Source of the DNA: CAWEYO01 sp963813315
GTDB lineage: Bacteria; Pseudomonadota; Alphaproteobacteria; Rhizobiales; Rhizobiaceae
DNA length: 64,000 nucleotides
Direction: 5' to 3'
NCBI GenBank assembly: GCA_963813315.1
Contig: CAWEYO010000001.1
Coordinates: forward strand, 99,459 to 163,458
In this document: in pieces, positions 53,662 through 63,517 of the stretch
Layout of the letters: every line of letters starts with the position of its first letter
Position numbering within the stretch: position 1 is the stretch's first letter
Made by a program: the position numbers and the translations under genes
The notes under the pieces: model-generated
Database searches by the model: none
The model's input: only the letters and a program-made list of their open reading frames with translations
Told to the model about the DNA's origin: nothing

Positions 53662-55708
53662 ATGCCCAGTAACGATCCTCTGCTTCAGCCATACAAGCTC
53701 AGACACCTGACGTTCAAGAACCGCGTCATGTCGACCAGCCACGAGCCGGCCTACTCCGAGGACGGCATGCCGAAGGAGCGCTATCGGCTTTACCACGCGG
53801 AGAAGGCCAGGGGCGGTATGGCGCTCACCATGACGGCGGGTTCGGCAATCGTCTCGCGCGACAGCCCGGCGGCGTTCGGCAACCTGCACGCCTACCGCGA
53901 CGAGATCGTGCCATGGCTGAGGGAGCTTGCGGACGACTGCCATGAACACGATTGCAAGGTGATGATCCAGCTGACCCATCTCGGCCGCCGCACCGGCTGG
54001 AACAAGGCAGACTGGCTGCCCGTGCTCTCGGCCTCCCCGATACGCGAGCCGGCGCATCGCTCGTTCCCGAAGGAGGCGGAAGATTGGGATATTGCGCGTA
54101 TTGTCGCCGACTATGCCTCTGCCGCTCAACGGATGCAGGCGGCGGGACTCGATGGCATCGAGTTCGAAGCCTACGGCCATCTGATGGACGCCTTCTGGTC
54201 GCCGGCGACCAACCGGCGGGAGGACGACTATGGCGGCTCGCTGGACAACCGGCTGCGATTCACCTGGGCGGTGATCGACGCGGTGCGGGAAGCTGTCGGC
54301 CCGGATTTCATCGTCGGCATCCGCATGGTCGCGGACGAGGATTTCGAGAAGGGCCTTGGCAGGGAGGAAGGCGTCGAAATTGCACGGCGCCTGGCGGCTT
54401 CCGGAAAATTCGACTTCCTGAACATCATCCGCGGCCATATCGATACGGACGCGGCACTCTCGGGTGTCATCCCGATCACCGGCATGCGCTCCGCGCCGCA
54501 TCTCGATTTCGCCGGCGATGTACGCGCGGCGACGAAATTCCCGGTGTTCCATGCCGCCCGGATTTCCGATGTGGCCACAGCCAGGCATGCGATCGCCGCG
54601 GGCAAGCTCGACATGGTCGGCATGACGCGCGCCCATCTTGCCGATCCGCACATTGTCAGAAAGATCATGGAAGGCCGCGAAGACCAGATCAGACCCTGCG
54701 TCGGCGCGACCTACTGCCTCGACCGCATCTACGAGGGCGGCGAGGCGCTCTGCATCCACAACGCGGCCACCGGACGCGAAGCGACGATCCCGCACGTGAT
54801 CCGCAAAGCCGATGGACCGGCGAGGAAAGTGGTGGTCGTCGGCGCCGGCGCAGCCGGGCTGGAGGCGGCGCGCGTCGCGGCCGAGCGCGGGCACCAGGTG
54901 ACGGTGCTCGAAGCGTCGGGGCAGGCGGGAGGGCAGATACTGCTTGCCGCGCGGAATCCGCGCCGCAAGGAGCTGATCGGCATTGTCGACTGGCGTCTGG
55001 CCGAGCTGGCACGGCTAAGGGTCAGCATCCGCTACGATGTCTGGGCCGAGAAGGATGACGTGCTGGCGCTGGCGCCGGATGTGGTGGTCATCGCCACGGG
55101 CGGGCTGCCGCAGAACCCTCCGCTCGAAAGCGGCGGCGACCTCGCTACGTCGAGTTGGGATATCATTGCGGGGAACGTGAAGCCGGCCGAAAACGTCCTC
55201 TTGTTTGACGACAATGGCGCTCATCCGGGCATGACGGCAGCGGAAATGATTGCCAATGCCGGGTCCCGGGTCGAACTGGTGTCGCCGGAAAGGTTCTTTG
55301 CTCCCGAAATGGGGGGCCTGAACCATGTTCCCTATATGCGCGCCTTTCACGAAAAGGGCGTCACGGTCACGATCAATACCAGACTGCACTCCATCCGCCG
55401 CGACGGTAATGCGCTTGTGGCGTCGCTTGCTTCGGACTTCGCCGACGGCTGGCGGGCCGAGCGGCGCGTGGACCAGGTGGTGGTCGAACACGGCACCCAG
55501 CCGCTCGACGATCTCTACTTCGAACTCAAGCCGCTATCGAGGAACGCCGGCGAAGTGGACTACGAGAGGCTGGTCAATGGCGGCGCCGATTTTTCCGGAA
55601 GTGCGGCCGGACGCCAGTTTCGTGCTGTTCCGCATCGGTGACGCTGTTTCCTCGCGCAACATCCACGCCGCCATCTATGACGGGATACGCTTCGCAATGA
55701 GGGTTTAG
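53662..55708 (+). CDS. NADH:flavin oxidoreductase / N-demethylase-type FMN-FAD enzyme (frameshifted near end)
   Basis: The N-terminal half is an old-yellow-enzyme barrel (LRHLTFKNRVMSTSHEP, GIEFEAYGHLMDAFWSP, CVGATYCLDRIYEGGEALCI with the Fe-S cysteines); the C-terminal half has a dinucleotide-binding motif (VVVVGAGAAGLEAARVAAE). This is the trimethylamine/dimethylamine dehydrogenase and methylproline-demethylase layout. Near 55590-55595, in a run of five T, the frame changes: the first frame stops at 55641, the other continues as PEVRPDASFVLFRIGDAVSS to 55708, matching the family end. Full length is about 681 residues. With the MttB homologue it suggests demethylation of a methylated amine. 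Confidence 0.87.
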
Positions 55709-55925
55709 TGTTGTGTTGTTTCCGGCCGAATGGATGTAGGGCGCTGCCGCAAGGATCCATGCCGGAAACGAAAAACGGAGTCGCTCGGGTCAAGACGGTG
55801 TCGCAGGATCTGAACCAAAGCCTATTCGGGCTGGCATCTCCTCCGAGGGTGGCGTAAAGAGCTTTCGCCGGCATCGCGTTCCGGACTGACACGACCTGCC
55901 ATTCCCATTGTTGAGTGTGGAAGCC

Positions 55926-57140
55926 ATGAATATCGAGCCGAAAGCCGCCAGCGAATCCGGATCGCAATCGTTTGTATGGAGCGACCCGTTCCTTCTCGAG
56001 AACCAGTTGTCCGAAGAGGAGCGGATGATCCGCGACGCCGCCGCGGCCTTTGCTGCGGACAAGCTCGCTCCCCGCATCGAGGAAGCCTACATGGAGGAAA
56101 AGACCGATCCGGCCATCTTCCGTGAGATGGGTGAGGCCGGGCTGCTAGGCGTGACGATTCCGGAAGAATATGGCGGCGTCGGAGCCGGCTATGTCTCCTA
56201 TGGCCTGGTGGCACGGGAGGTGGAGCGGGTCGACAGCGGCTACCGTTCGATGATGAGCGTTCAATCGTCGTTGGTCATGTATCCGATCTACGCCTATGGC
56301 GACGAAACGCAGCGCAAGACCTACCTGCCGAAACTTGCGTCCGGCGAGTGGATCGGCTGTTTCGGCTTGACCGAACCGGATGCAGGTTCCGATCCGGGCG
56401 GAATGAAGACCCGCGCCGAGAAGACCGCCGACGGCTATCGCCTCACCGGCTCAAAGATGTGGATATCCAACTCTCCGATCGCCGACGTGTTTATCGTCTG
56501 GGCAAAGTCGGCGGCACATGACAATCAGATCCGCGGCTTCATTCTCGAAAAGGGTTTGAAGGGCCTTTCGGCGCCGAAGATCGGCGGCAAGCTTTCGCTG
56601 CGCGCCTCGATCACCGGGGAGATCGTCATGGACGGCGTCGAAGTTGGCGAAGAGGCGCTGCTGCCGAATGTTTCGGGACTGAAAGGCCCGTTCGGCTGCC
56701 TCAACCGGGCACGATACGGAATTTCGTGGGGCTCGATGGGCGCGGCGGAAGACTGCTGGCATCGCGCGCGACAGTACGGCCTCGACCGCAGGCAGTTCGG
56801 CAAGCCTCTAGCGGGCACCCAGCTCTATCAGAAAAAACTTGCCGACATGCAGACCGAAATCGCGCTGGGGCTCCAAGCCTCGCTGCGCGTCGGCCGATTG
56901 ATGGATGAAGGCAGGATGGCGCCGGAGATGATCTCCATCGTCAAGCGCAACAATTGCGGCAAGGCGCTCGACATCGCTCGCCAGGCGCGCGACATGCACG
57001 GCGGCAACGGCATTCAGATCGGCTACCACGTGCTGCGCCACGCGCAGAACCTGGAAACAGTCAATACCTATGAGGGCACGCACGACGTGCACGCCCTCAT
57101 CCTTGGGCGCGCCCAGACCGGCCTGCAGGCGTTTTCCTGA
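55926..57140 (+). CDS. gcdH: Glutaryl-CoA dehydrogenase
   Basis: The 404-residue acyl-CoA dehydrogenase has FGLTEPDAGSDPGGMKTRAE and the catalytic glutamate in ETVNTYEGTHDVHALILGRA; the TYEGT form is typical for glutaryl-CoA dehydrogenase, which converts glutaryl-CoA to crotonyl-CoA. ATG 55926 follows GGAAG. It is a single gene, used in lysine and tryptophan degradation, and could also take glutarate from N-heterocycle breakdown, though that link with the left end of the window is speculative. Confidence 0.9.
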   Translation: MNIEPKAASESGSQSFVWSDPFLLENQLSEEERMIRDAAAAFAADKLAPRIEEAYMEEKTDPAIFREMGEAGLLGVTIPEEYGGVGAGYVSYGLVAREVERVDSGYRSMMSVQSSLVMYPIYAYGDETQRKTYLPKLASGEWIGCFGLTEPDAGSDPGGMKTRAEKTADGYRLTGSKMWISNSPIADVFIVWAKSAAHDNQIRGFILEKGLKGLSAPKIGGKLSLRASITGEIVMDGVEVGEEALLPNVSGLKGPFGCLNRARYGISWGSMGAAEDCWHRARQYGLDRRQFGKPLAGTQLYQKKLADMQTEIALGLQASLRVGRLMDEGRMAPEMISIVKRNNCGKALDIARQARDMHGGNGIQIGYHVLRHAQNLETVNTYEGTHDVHALILGRAQTGLQAFS

Positions 57141-57287
57141 TTGTCGAGGTGTTGGTTGGAGCGCTATGACTCCCTTCCGAGTTGTCACCGCGCCCCGATC
57201 GATTTCGGAAAGCGCGATGCGAAGGTTCAAAGATATACAGCGCCCCCCTTGCGCAAAAGCGCGGCGCTGTAAGGGAGAGGGTGCGCA

Positions 57288-58472
57288 ATGAATTTCCTGT
57301 CCCACATCGCTTCCGAACTGGAGGGCCTCAAGGCCGCGGGCCTCTATAAGTCCGAACGGGTCATCACCTCGACGCAGTCCGGACGCATCGAAGTGGAAGG
57401 CGGCGGCAAGGTGCTGAATTTCTGCGCCAACAACTATCTGGGTCTCGCCGACAACGCCGAGCTTCGCCAATCGGCGAAGCAGGCGATCGACCGCTACGGC
57501 TACGGCATGGCCTCGGTACGCTTCATTTGCGGCACGCAGGAAGAGCACAAGCAACTGGAAGCGACCATTTCGAAATTCCTGGGTATGGAGGACACGATCC
57601 TCTATTCCTCCTGCTTCGACGCGAATGCCGGTCTCTTCGAAACACTGCTTTCGGACGAGGACGCGATCATTTCCGACACATTGAACCATGCTTCGATCAT
57701 CGATGGGGTAAGGCTGTCGAAGGCGCGGCGCTACCGCTATGCCAATAACGACATGGCCGATCTGGAGGCCAAGCTGAAGGAAGCCGCCGACGCGCGTTTC
57801 CGGCTGATCGCCACCGACGGCGTCTTCTCCATGGATGGCATCGTCGCAAACCTGAAGGGCGTCTGCGATCTGGCCGAGAAATACGGAGCGATGGTGATGG
57901 TGGACGACAGCCACGCCGTTGGCTTTGTCGGTAAGCACGGGCGGGGCTCGCCGGAGCATTGCGGCGTCGAGGGGCGGATCGACATCATCACCGGAACGCT
58001 CGGCAAGGCACTTGGCGGTGCGTCCGGGGGCTACACTTGCGGGAGGAGGGAGGTTGTCGACTGGCTGCGCCAGCGTTCGCGTCCCTACCTGTTTTCGAAC
58101 ACGCTTGCCCCGGCGATCGCCGGCGCTTCGATCAAGGTTTTCGAGATGATCGAGAAAGGCGATGCGTTGCGCGAACGGCTTTATGCGAATGCCGCCCGCT
58201 TCCGGGAGAAGATGACAAGGCTTAACTTCAAGCTGGCTGGCGCTGACCATCCGATCATCCCCGTCATGTTGGGCGATGCAACGCTGGCGCAGGAAATGGC
58301 GGCGCGGCTTCTGAAGCGCGGGATCTATGTCATTGGTTTCTCGTTTCCGGTTGTGCCGAAGGGCCAGGCCCGCATCCGCACGCAGATGTCGGCCGCCCAT
58401 TCCGCCGAGGATGTCGACCGGGCCGTGGACGCATTCGGCTCTGTCGGGCGCGAGTTGGGGGTGATCACGTGA
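57288..58472 (+). CDS. kbl: Glycine C-acetyltransferase (2-amino-3-ketobutyrate CoA ligase)
   Basis: The 394-residue PLP enzyme cleaves 2-amino-3-ketobutyrate with CoA to glycine and acetyl-CoA. FCANNYLGLADNAELRQ, VMVDDSHAVGFVGKHGRG and GTLGKALGGASGGY (with the PLP lysine) are intact. A good ribosome site (GGGAGAGGG) precedes ATG 57288. It forms a threonine-degradation operon with tdh. Confidence 0.96.
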   Translation: MNFLSHIASELEGLKAAGLYKSERVITSTQSGRIEVEGGGKVLNFCANNYLGLADNAELRQSAKQAIDRYGYGMASVRFICGTQEEHKQLEATISKFLGMEDTILYSSCFDANAGLFETLLSDEDAIISDTLNHASIIDGVRLSKARRYRYANNDMADLEAKLKEAADARFRLIATDGVFSMDGIVANLKGVCDLAEKYGAMVMVDDSHAVGFVGKHGRGSPEHCGVEGRIDIITGTLGKALGGASGGYTCGRREVVDWLRQRSRPYLFSNTLAPAIAGASIKVFEMIEKGDALRERLYANAARFREKMTRLNFKLAGADHPIIPVMLGDATLAQEMAARLLKRGIYVIGFSFPVVPKGQARIRTQMSAAHSAEDVDRAVDAFGSVGRELGVIT

Positions 58473-58524
58473 ACCGAAGTTGGCTTGTCATACCCCCCTT
58501 TGGCCTGCCGGGGGAGCCGTTCCA

Positions 58525-59559
58525 ATGTCGAACATGATGCGCGCACTGGTGAAGGCGAAGCCGGAACCCGGCCTCTGGATGGAAGAGGTTCCGGTGCCAG
58601 GAATTGGCCCGAACGACGTGCTGATCAAGGTCAGGAAATCCGCGATCTGCGGCACCGACGTCCATATCTGGAACTGGGACGAGTGGGCGCAAAAGACGGT
58701 GCCGGTGCCGATGGTGACGGGCCATGAGTTTGTTGGCGTGGTCGCCGACTTCGGTTCGGCGGTCACCGAATACAAGGTCGGCCAGCGCGTCTCCGGCGAG
58801 GGGCATATCGTCTGCGGACACTGCCGCAATTGCCGGGCCGGCCGTGGCCACCTCTGCCGCAACACGCTCGGCGTGGGCGTCAATCGGCCGGGCGCTTTCT
58901 GCGAGTATCTGGCAATCCCTCAGCACAATGTCGTACCGATCCCCGACGATGTGCCGGACGAGATCGCGGCGATCTTCGACCCGCTGGGCAACGCCGTCCA
59001 CACGGCGCTGTCGTTCGATCTTGTCGGCGAGGACGTGCTGGTGACCGGCGCCGGGCCGATCGGCATCATGGGTGCGCTGGTTGCGCAGTGCGTAGGCGCG
59101 CGCAAGGTTGTCATCACGGACATCAACCCAACAAGGCTGGCCTTGGCTAGAAAGCTTGGTGTTCAACACGTCGTCGACGCCTCGAAGGAAAAGCTCCGCG
59201 AGGTGATGCGAAAAATCGGCATGAACGAGGGTTTCGACGTCGGGCTGGAAATGTCCGGCGCGGCCCCCGCCTTCCGCGACATGATCGATACCATGAACAA
59301 CGGTGGCAAGATCGCCATCCTGGGCATTGCGCCGACCGGTTTCGAGATCGACTGGAACAAGGTGATCTTCAAGATGCTGCATCTGAAGGGCATCTATGGC
59401 CGCGAAATGTTCGAGACATGGTACAAGATGATAGCGCTGGTGCAGGGGCCGCTCGACGTCTCCGGATTGATCACCCATCGGATCGCAGTGGACGACTATC
59501 GCGAAGGATTCGAGGCGATGCGAAGCGGAAATTCGGGCAAGGTGGTGATGGATTGGTGA
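58525..59559 (+). CDS. tdh: L-threonine 3-dehydrogenase
   Basis: The 344-residue zinc alcohol-dehydrogenase-family enzyme oxidises threonine to 2-amino-3-ketobutyrate, the substrate of Kbl. ICGTDVHIWNWDEWAQ and GHEFVGVV hold the catalytic zinc site, CGHCRNCRAGRGHLC the structural zinc, and VTGAGPIGIMGALVA the NAD site. ATG 58525 has GGGGGAG upstream. The frame is open further upstream but that part is a shadow. Confidence 0.96.
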   Translation: MSNMMRALVKAKPEPGLWMEEVPVPGIGPNDVLIKVRKSAICGTDVHIWNWDEWAQKTVPVPMVTGHEFVGVVADFGSAVTEYKVGQRVSGEGHIVCGHCRNCRAGRGHLCRNTLGVGVNRPGAFCEYLAIPQHNVVPIPDDVPDEIAAIFDPLGNAVHTALSFDLVGEDVLVTGAGPIGIMGALVAQCVGARKVVITDINPTRLALARKLGVQHVVDASKEKLREVMRKIGMNEGFDVGLEMSGAAPAFRDMIDTMNNGGKIAILGIAPTGFEIDWNKVIFKMLHLKGIYGREMFETWYKMIALVQGPLDVSGLITHRIAVDDYREGFEAMRSGNSGKVVMDW

Positions 59560-59899
59560 GCCGCAGCGCTGCTTTCCGGCCGCATTGCTGATCAACGCCG
59601 TCACAAACGCATTGTCCGGTGTGCAACCGGCTGAAGGTCTTGCGACGGATGCTGGCGGGCATCTCGCAATTTCACGCCTTTGTTACCTGTCATGCAACAG
59701 GTGCCCGGCGAAAACAGCCGCCGCTTCCCCAAAGGACAGTAGCGCGTCGACGAAACGCGCACTAAGCTTGACGTTGGGTAAGGCAGGACGCGTTGCCATT
59801 GCCCACTGACGCCAGGACCAAACTCGTCGCGGAATTTTCGCGAGCAAGGCCGAACAGGATCGACGACAGGAACAGGATCGACGACGGAACGTCTACCGG
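59560..59899. other. Intergenic stretch after tdh, nothing convincing
   Basis: No clear gene, terminator or repeat is visible. A 38-codon leftward frame (59683-59799, starting MATRPALPNVKLSARF) has an ATG but no ribosome site or family likeness. The stretch is probably part of the degraded region that continues to 61,000. Confidence 0.4.
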
Positions 59900-60160
59900 C
59901 GCTTGCATGTGTTTGGCCGGCGGGTCAGCAAACTGGGAGGGCGGCATGCGCGCGCCGATGGTCATCCGCTGGCCGGGTCATATCGAGCCTGGCACCGTCA
60001 GGAACGAGATCTTCGCCTCGCTCGACTGGCTGCCTACATTCGTCGACATCGCCGGCGGCCCCAAGGCGACGACCTCAAAAAACAGATCGAGGCCGGCACG
60101 TATCCGGGGATCGTCAAGACAACGAGCGCATCCAACATGGCTGGCACGCTGCAATCGTGA
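59900..60160 (+). pseudogene. Arylsulfatase remnant
   Basis: About 85 residues of a sulfatase survive in two frames: WEGGMRAPMVIRWPGHIEPG then SLDWLPTFVDIAGGPK, followed after a one-base loss near 60065 by GDDLKKQIEAGTYPGIVKTT. This is the C-terminal-side core of bacterial arylsulfatases; the N-terminal domain with the formylglycine site and the real C-terminus are absent. The fragment is bounded by unrelated sequence, so the gene is dead. Confidence 0.75.
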
Positions 60161-60269
60161 CATCCGGACTTCCGGCATGGGTACGCATTGCAGGGTAAAC
60201 ACGCCAGGCCGGCTGTTGGCCTCGAAGGGTCCGGCCTGGCGCCTTGTCACCGCGAGGAAAGAATTCGCC

Positions 60270-60404
60270 ATGACTGACGCCACCCTTATCACACGCCGTT
60301 GCATTTTCGCTGCCTTTGCTGGTGCCGCGGCGACCATGATACCGCCGACTGTTGCGCATTCGCAACATCCCGACGCCAAGCTGCTGCGTCTCGCCACCCC
60401 ATAG
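60270..60404 (+). pseudogene. N-terminal fragment with twin-arginine-like signal
   Basis: ATG 60270 (after GAGGAAAG) opens 44 codons: TLITRRCIFAAFAGAAATM, an RR-type signal, then AHSQHPDAKLLRLATP and TAG. The mature protein is missing, so it is probably the broken 5' end of an exported protein gene. The parent family cannot be told. Confidence 0.5.
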
Positions 60405-60552
60405 GGTCGTCCGGGGCACCTGCAAGGGGAGATGCCCATCCTGGATGGCAGCTCAGCGCAAATTTTGGCACGACGCATCAAGTTCAGCGGCGATCAAATT
60501 GCTATATGTCTCCCACGGCCAGCGAAGAGCGATCCCGCTTGGCAATCATATC

Positions 60553-60625
60553 CGGCACTGTCACCAAAAAACTGTTGGGGCTTCAGTTTGGCGGAACTGT
60601 CGGGGGCTTCAGTTTGGCAGTGCCG
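60553..60625. repeat. Direct repeats bounded by inverted octamers, possible insertion-sequence end
   Basis: GGGCTTCAGTTTGGC occurs twice, at 60578-60592 and 60604-60618, 26 bases apart, inside CGGCACTG (60553-60560) and its exact complement CAGTGCCG (60618-60625). Repeated short blocks near an end are seen in IS21-type elements, but there is no transposase here. Only the repeat itself is certain. Confidence 0.4.
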
Positions 60626-60730
60626 TCCCTCGCACGGGTTTGGGGAAGCCCGTGATGTGAGACGACGGATGGTGCTGCGGGGCGTCAACGCTCCGCGGCA
60701 CCGTCCGCCCGGATCATTCCAGATGCCATT

Positions 60731-60990
60731 TCAAGCAGCGTCAATGGCGCGCAAGACCCCATCCCCGCCGCTTGGCGTCGTCCTTCCCAGCAACTCCGCC
60801 TTTGCCAGCGGCACCAGCTCGCGATAGACCGCTTCACCGGCTCTGGTCTGGGTAAGCTGTTCGACCCGCCGGTCGGCTGGTCCCGCTTGCGCGTCAGCCA
60901 TTTGCGCCGCGTCATTCCGTAACGCTCGCAGTAGCTGCGCGAGAACTCCCGGATCGCCTCGGCAAGGCGGTTGAGAGTTGCATTCTCAAT
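60731..60990 (-). pseudogene. Remnant of a MarR family regulator next to hmgA
   Basis: Read leftward from about 60984: NATLNRLAEAIREFSRSY and CERYGMTRRKW, the N-terminal helix of a MarR protein, then after a deletion and frame change DRRVEQLTQTRAGEAVYREL and VPLAKAELLG, the MarR wing and C-terminal helix. The central DNA-recognition helix is gone. It lies divergently upstream of hmgA, where a MarR-type regulator of homogentisate genes is expected, so the local repressor may have been lost. Confidence 0.7.
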
Positions 60991-61031
60991 GGTTACGAAT
61001 GTAGCGAACCAGCGTAACCAGGGAGCGCGTC

Positions 61032-62345
61032 ATGGGATATTCCTACATGCCGGGTTTCGGCAACGACTTCGAAACAGAGGCGCTTCCCGGTGCGCTGCCA
61101 CAGGGGCAGAATTCTCCGCAGCGCCCGGCCTACGGCCTTTATGCGGAGCAGCTTTCGGGTTCGCCCTTCACGGCGCCGCGCGGTACCAATGAGCGTTCGT
61201 GGCTCTACCGCATTCGCCCCAGCGTCAAGCATACCGCCCGCTTCAAACCCGTGGCGTACAAGGACTGGAAATCGGCGCCCAACATCGGCGACCACGAACT
61301 TGCGCTTGGCCAGCTACGGTGGAACCCGGTGCCGATGCCGACAGTCGAAACCGATTTTCTGGCGGGAATCCGTACCATCACGACGGCGGGCGACGTGTTC
61401 ACGCAGACCGGCATGGCAGCCCATGTCTATGCTGCCAACGCGTCGATGGTGGACGACCACTTCTTCAACGCAGACGGCGAGTTGCTGGTCGTGCCGCAGG
61501 AGGGCGGCATCCGGATTTTCACCGAGATGGGCGTCATGGAGGTCGGTCCAGGCGAAATATGCGTTATCCCGCGTGGCATGGTCTTCAAGGTCGAGCTGAC
61601 CGATGGGCCGGCGCGCGGGTATATCTGCGAGAACTACGGAGCCAAGTTCACGATGCCGGATCGCGGTCCGATCGGCGCCAACTGTCTTGCAAATCCACGC
61701 GACTTCAAGACGCCGGCGGCATGGTTCGAGGAAAAGGAAACGCGATGCCGCCTGACCGTAAAATGGTGCGGGCAGTTCCATGCGACGGAGATTGGTCATT
61801 CCCCGCTGGACGTCGTCGCATGGCACGGCAACTACGTGCCATACAAGTACGACCTTTCGACGTTTTCACCGGTCGGAGCGATTCTATTCGATCACCCCGA
61901 CCCATCGATTTTCACGGTTCTGACGGCGCCCTCAGGCGAGGAAGGAACGGCAAATATCGATTTCGTGATCTTCCCGCCGCGCTGGCTGGTGGCCGAGCAC
62001 ACATTCCGCCCACCCTGGTATCACCGCAACATCATGAGCGAATTCATGGGCCTGATCCACGGCAAATACGACGCCAAGGAGGAAGGCTTTGTGCCGGGCG
62101 GCATCAGCCTTCACAACATGATGCTGGCGCATGGGCCGGACGCGGATGGCTACCGGAAGGCGACGGGCGTCGAACTGAAGCCAGTGAAGCTCGAGGACAC
62201 GATGGCGTTCATGTTCGAGACGCGTTTTCCGCAGATGCTGACCCGTTTTGCCGCCGAGCTTGAAACCCGCCAGGACAACTACATCGATTGCTGGGAGGGG
62301 TTGAAGAAGCATTTCAACGGCACCCGCGAAGGCGATTGGAGTTGA
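61032..62345 (+). CDS. hmgA: Homogentisate 1,2-dioxygenase
   Basis: The 437-residue iron enzyme opens homogentisate to maleylacetoacetate in tyrosine and phenylalanine degradation. YMPGFGNDFETEALPGALP is the usual N-terminus; PPWYHRNIMSEFMGLIHG carries iron ligands His and Glu, and GGISLHNMMLAHGPD the second conserved His region. ATG 61032 has GGGAG upstream. It pairs with fahA downstream. Confidence 0.96.
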   Translation: MGYSYMPGFGNDFETEALPGALPQGQNSPQRPAYGLYAEQLSGSPFTAPRGTNERSWLYRIRPSVKHTARFKPVAYKDWKSAPNIGDHELALGQLRWNPVPMPTVETDFLAGIRTITTAGDVFTQTGMAAHVYAANASMVDDHFFNADGELLVVPQEGGIRIFTEMGVMEVGPGEICVIPRGMVFKVELTDGPARGYICENYGAKFTMPDRGPIGANCLANPRDFKTPAAWFEEKETRCRLTVKWCGQFHATEIGHSPLDVVAWHGNYVPYKYDLSTFSPVGAILFDHPDPSIFTVLTAPSGEEGTANIDFVIFPPRWLVAEHTFRPPWYHRNIMSEFMGLIHGKYDAKEEGFVPGGISLHNMMLAHGPDADGYRKATGVELKPVKLEDTMAFMFETRFPQMLTRFAAELETRQDNYIDCWEGLKKHFNGTREGDWS

Positions 62346-62373
62346 ACGATCGCCATGTTACGAGCCCGGAGTG

Positions 62374-62394
62374 TCGCGGCAGTAGCTGCCGCGA
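62374..62394 (+). terminator. Hairpin between hmgA and fahA
   Basis: TCGCGGCAG-TAG-CTGCCGCGA is a nine-pair stem with a three-base loop, 29 bases after the hmgA stop, followed by AATTTG. Without a T-run it is more likely an attenuating or RNA-stabilising hairpin than a full terminator. Confidence 0.5.
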
Positions 62395-62481
62395 AATTTG
62401 ATCGAGAGACTTGACGATCGGCAGTGATGGCCCTGTGTTGCCATTTGCCGTCGATCAAGACCGGGAAGGAAAAGGGCCAGC

Positions 62482-63501
62482 ATGAAACTTGCGACACTGA
62501 AGAACGGAAAGCGTGACGGAAGGCTGGTCGTGGTTTCGCGCGACCTTACACGGTACACGGACGCCTCTTTCCTCGCGCCAACCATGCAAGCGGCGCTCGA
62601 CGACTGGCAGCGCGTCTCGCCGCATCTGGCCGCCCTGTCGGAATCGCTCCAAAACGGCGCGGTGCCTTCGGTGCGGTTCCACGAAAACGACGCCCATTCG
62701 CCACTTCCACGCGCATACCAGTGGGCCGACGGCTCGGCATACGTCAATCATATCGAGCTGGTTCGAAAGGCGCGGGGAGCGGAAATGCCGGAGAGCTTCT
62801 GGAGCGATCCGCTAATGTACCAGGGTGGATCCGATTCCTTTCTTGGACCGCGTGACCCGATTCTGGTGGCCGACGAGTCCTGGGATGTCGATATGGAAGG
62901 CGAGGTGGCGGTGATTACCGGCGACGTGGCCGCGGGTGCAACCGCGGCGGAAGCGCGCGACGCGATCCGGCTCATCATGCTGGTCAACGATGTCTCGCTG
63001 CGCGGACTGATACCGGCCGAGCTGGCAAAAGGCTTCGGTTTCTTTCAGTCAAAGCCGTCCTCGGCATTTTCGCCGGTCGCGGTAACACCGGACGAACTAG
63101 GCGATGCCTGGGATGGCGGCAAGGTGCACCTGCAGCTAGCCGTCGATCTCAATAGCGCGCCGTTCGGAAGAGCCAACGCCGGCGTCGACATGGCCTTCGA
63201 TTTTCCCACGTTGATCGCTCACGCCGCAAAGACCCGGCCGCTTGCAGCCGGTACGGTCATCGGTTCCGGGACGGTTTCCAACGGGCTTGACGGAGGGCCG
63301 GGCAGGCCAGTCGGCGAAGGCGGCAGGGGATATTCCTGCATTGCCGAGATACGGACGATCGAGACGATCGAAAGCGGCGCGCCGAAGACTCCGTTCATGC
63401 GTTTCGGCGATACGGTGCGCATCGAGATGAGGGACCGCGCTGGCCATTCGATCTTCGGAGCCATCGAGCAGAAGGTTGGGCAATACGTGAAAGGAGAATA
63501 G
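62482..63501 (+). CDS. fahA: Fumarylacetoacetate hydrolase family protein
   Basis: The 339-residue enzyme has the FAH metal site (SWDVDMEGEVAVITGDV) and DVSLRGLIPAELAKGFGFFQ, KPSSAFSPVAVTPDEL and GSGTVSN motifs. In this place it should split fumarylacetoacetate to fumarate and acetoacetate, the last step after HmgA. No maleylacetoacetate isomerase gene is between them. The TAG stop (63499-63501) begins a TAGAGCAGCGGACGC repeat fragment. Confidence 0.93.
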   Translation: MKLATLKNGKRDGRLVVVSRDLTRYTDASFLAPTMQAALDDWQRVSPHLAALSESLQNGAVPSVRFHENDAHSPLPRAYQWADGSAYVNHIELVRKARGAEMPESFWSDPLMYQGGSDSFLGPRDPILVADESWDVDMEGEVAVITGDVAAGATAAEARDAIRLIMLVNDVSLRGLIPAELAKGFGFFQSKPSSAFSPVAVTPDELGDAWDGGKVHLQLAVDLNSAPFGRANAGVDMAFDFPTLIAHAAKTRPLAAGTVIGSGTVSNGLDGGPGRPVGEGGRGYSCIAEIRTIETIESGAPKTPFMRFGDTVRIEMRDRAGHSIFGAIEQKVGQYVKGE

Positions 63502-63517
63502 AGCAGCGGACGCACCG

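Noticed and set aside
59683..59799. A 38-codon leftward small gene
   Set aside because: It has an ATG but no ribosome site and I recognise no family; it lies in a degraded region.
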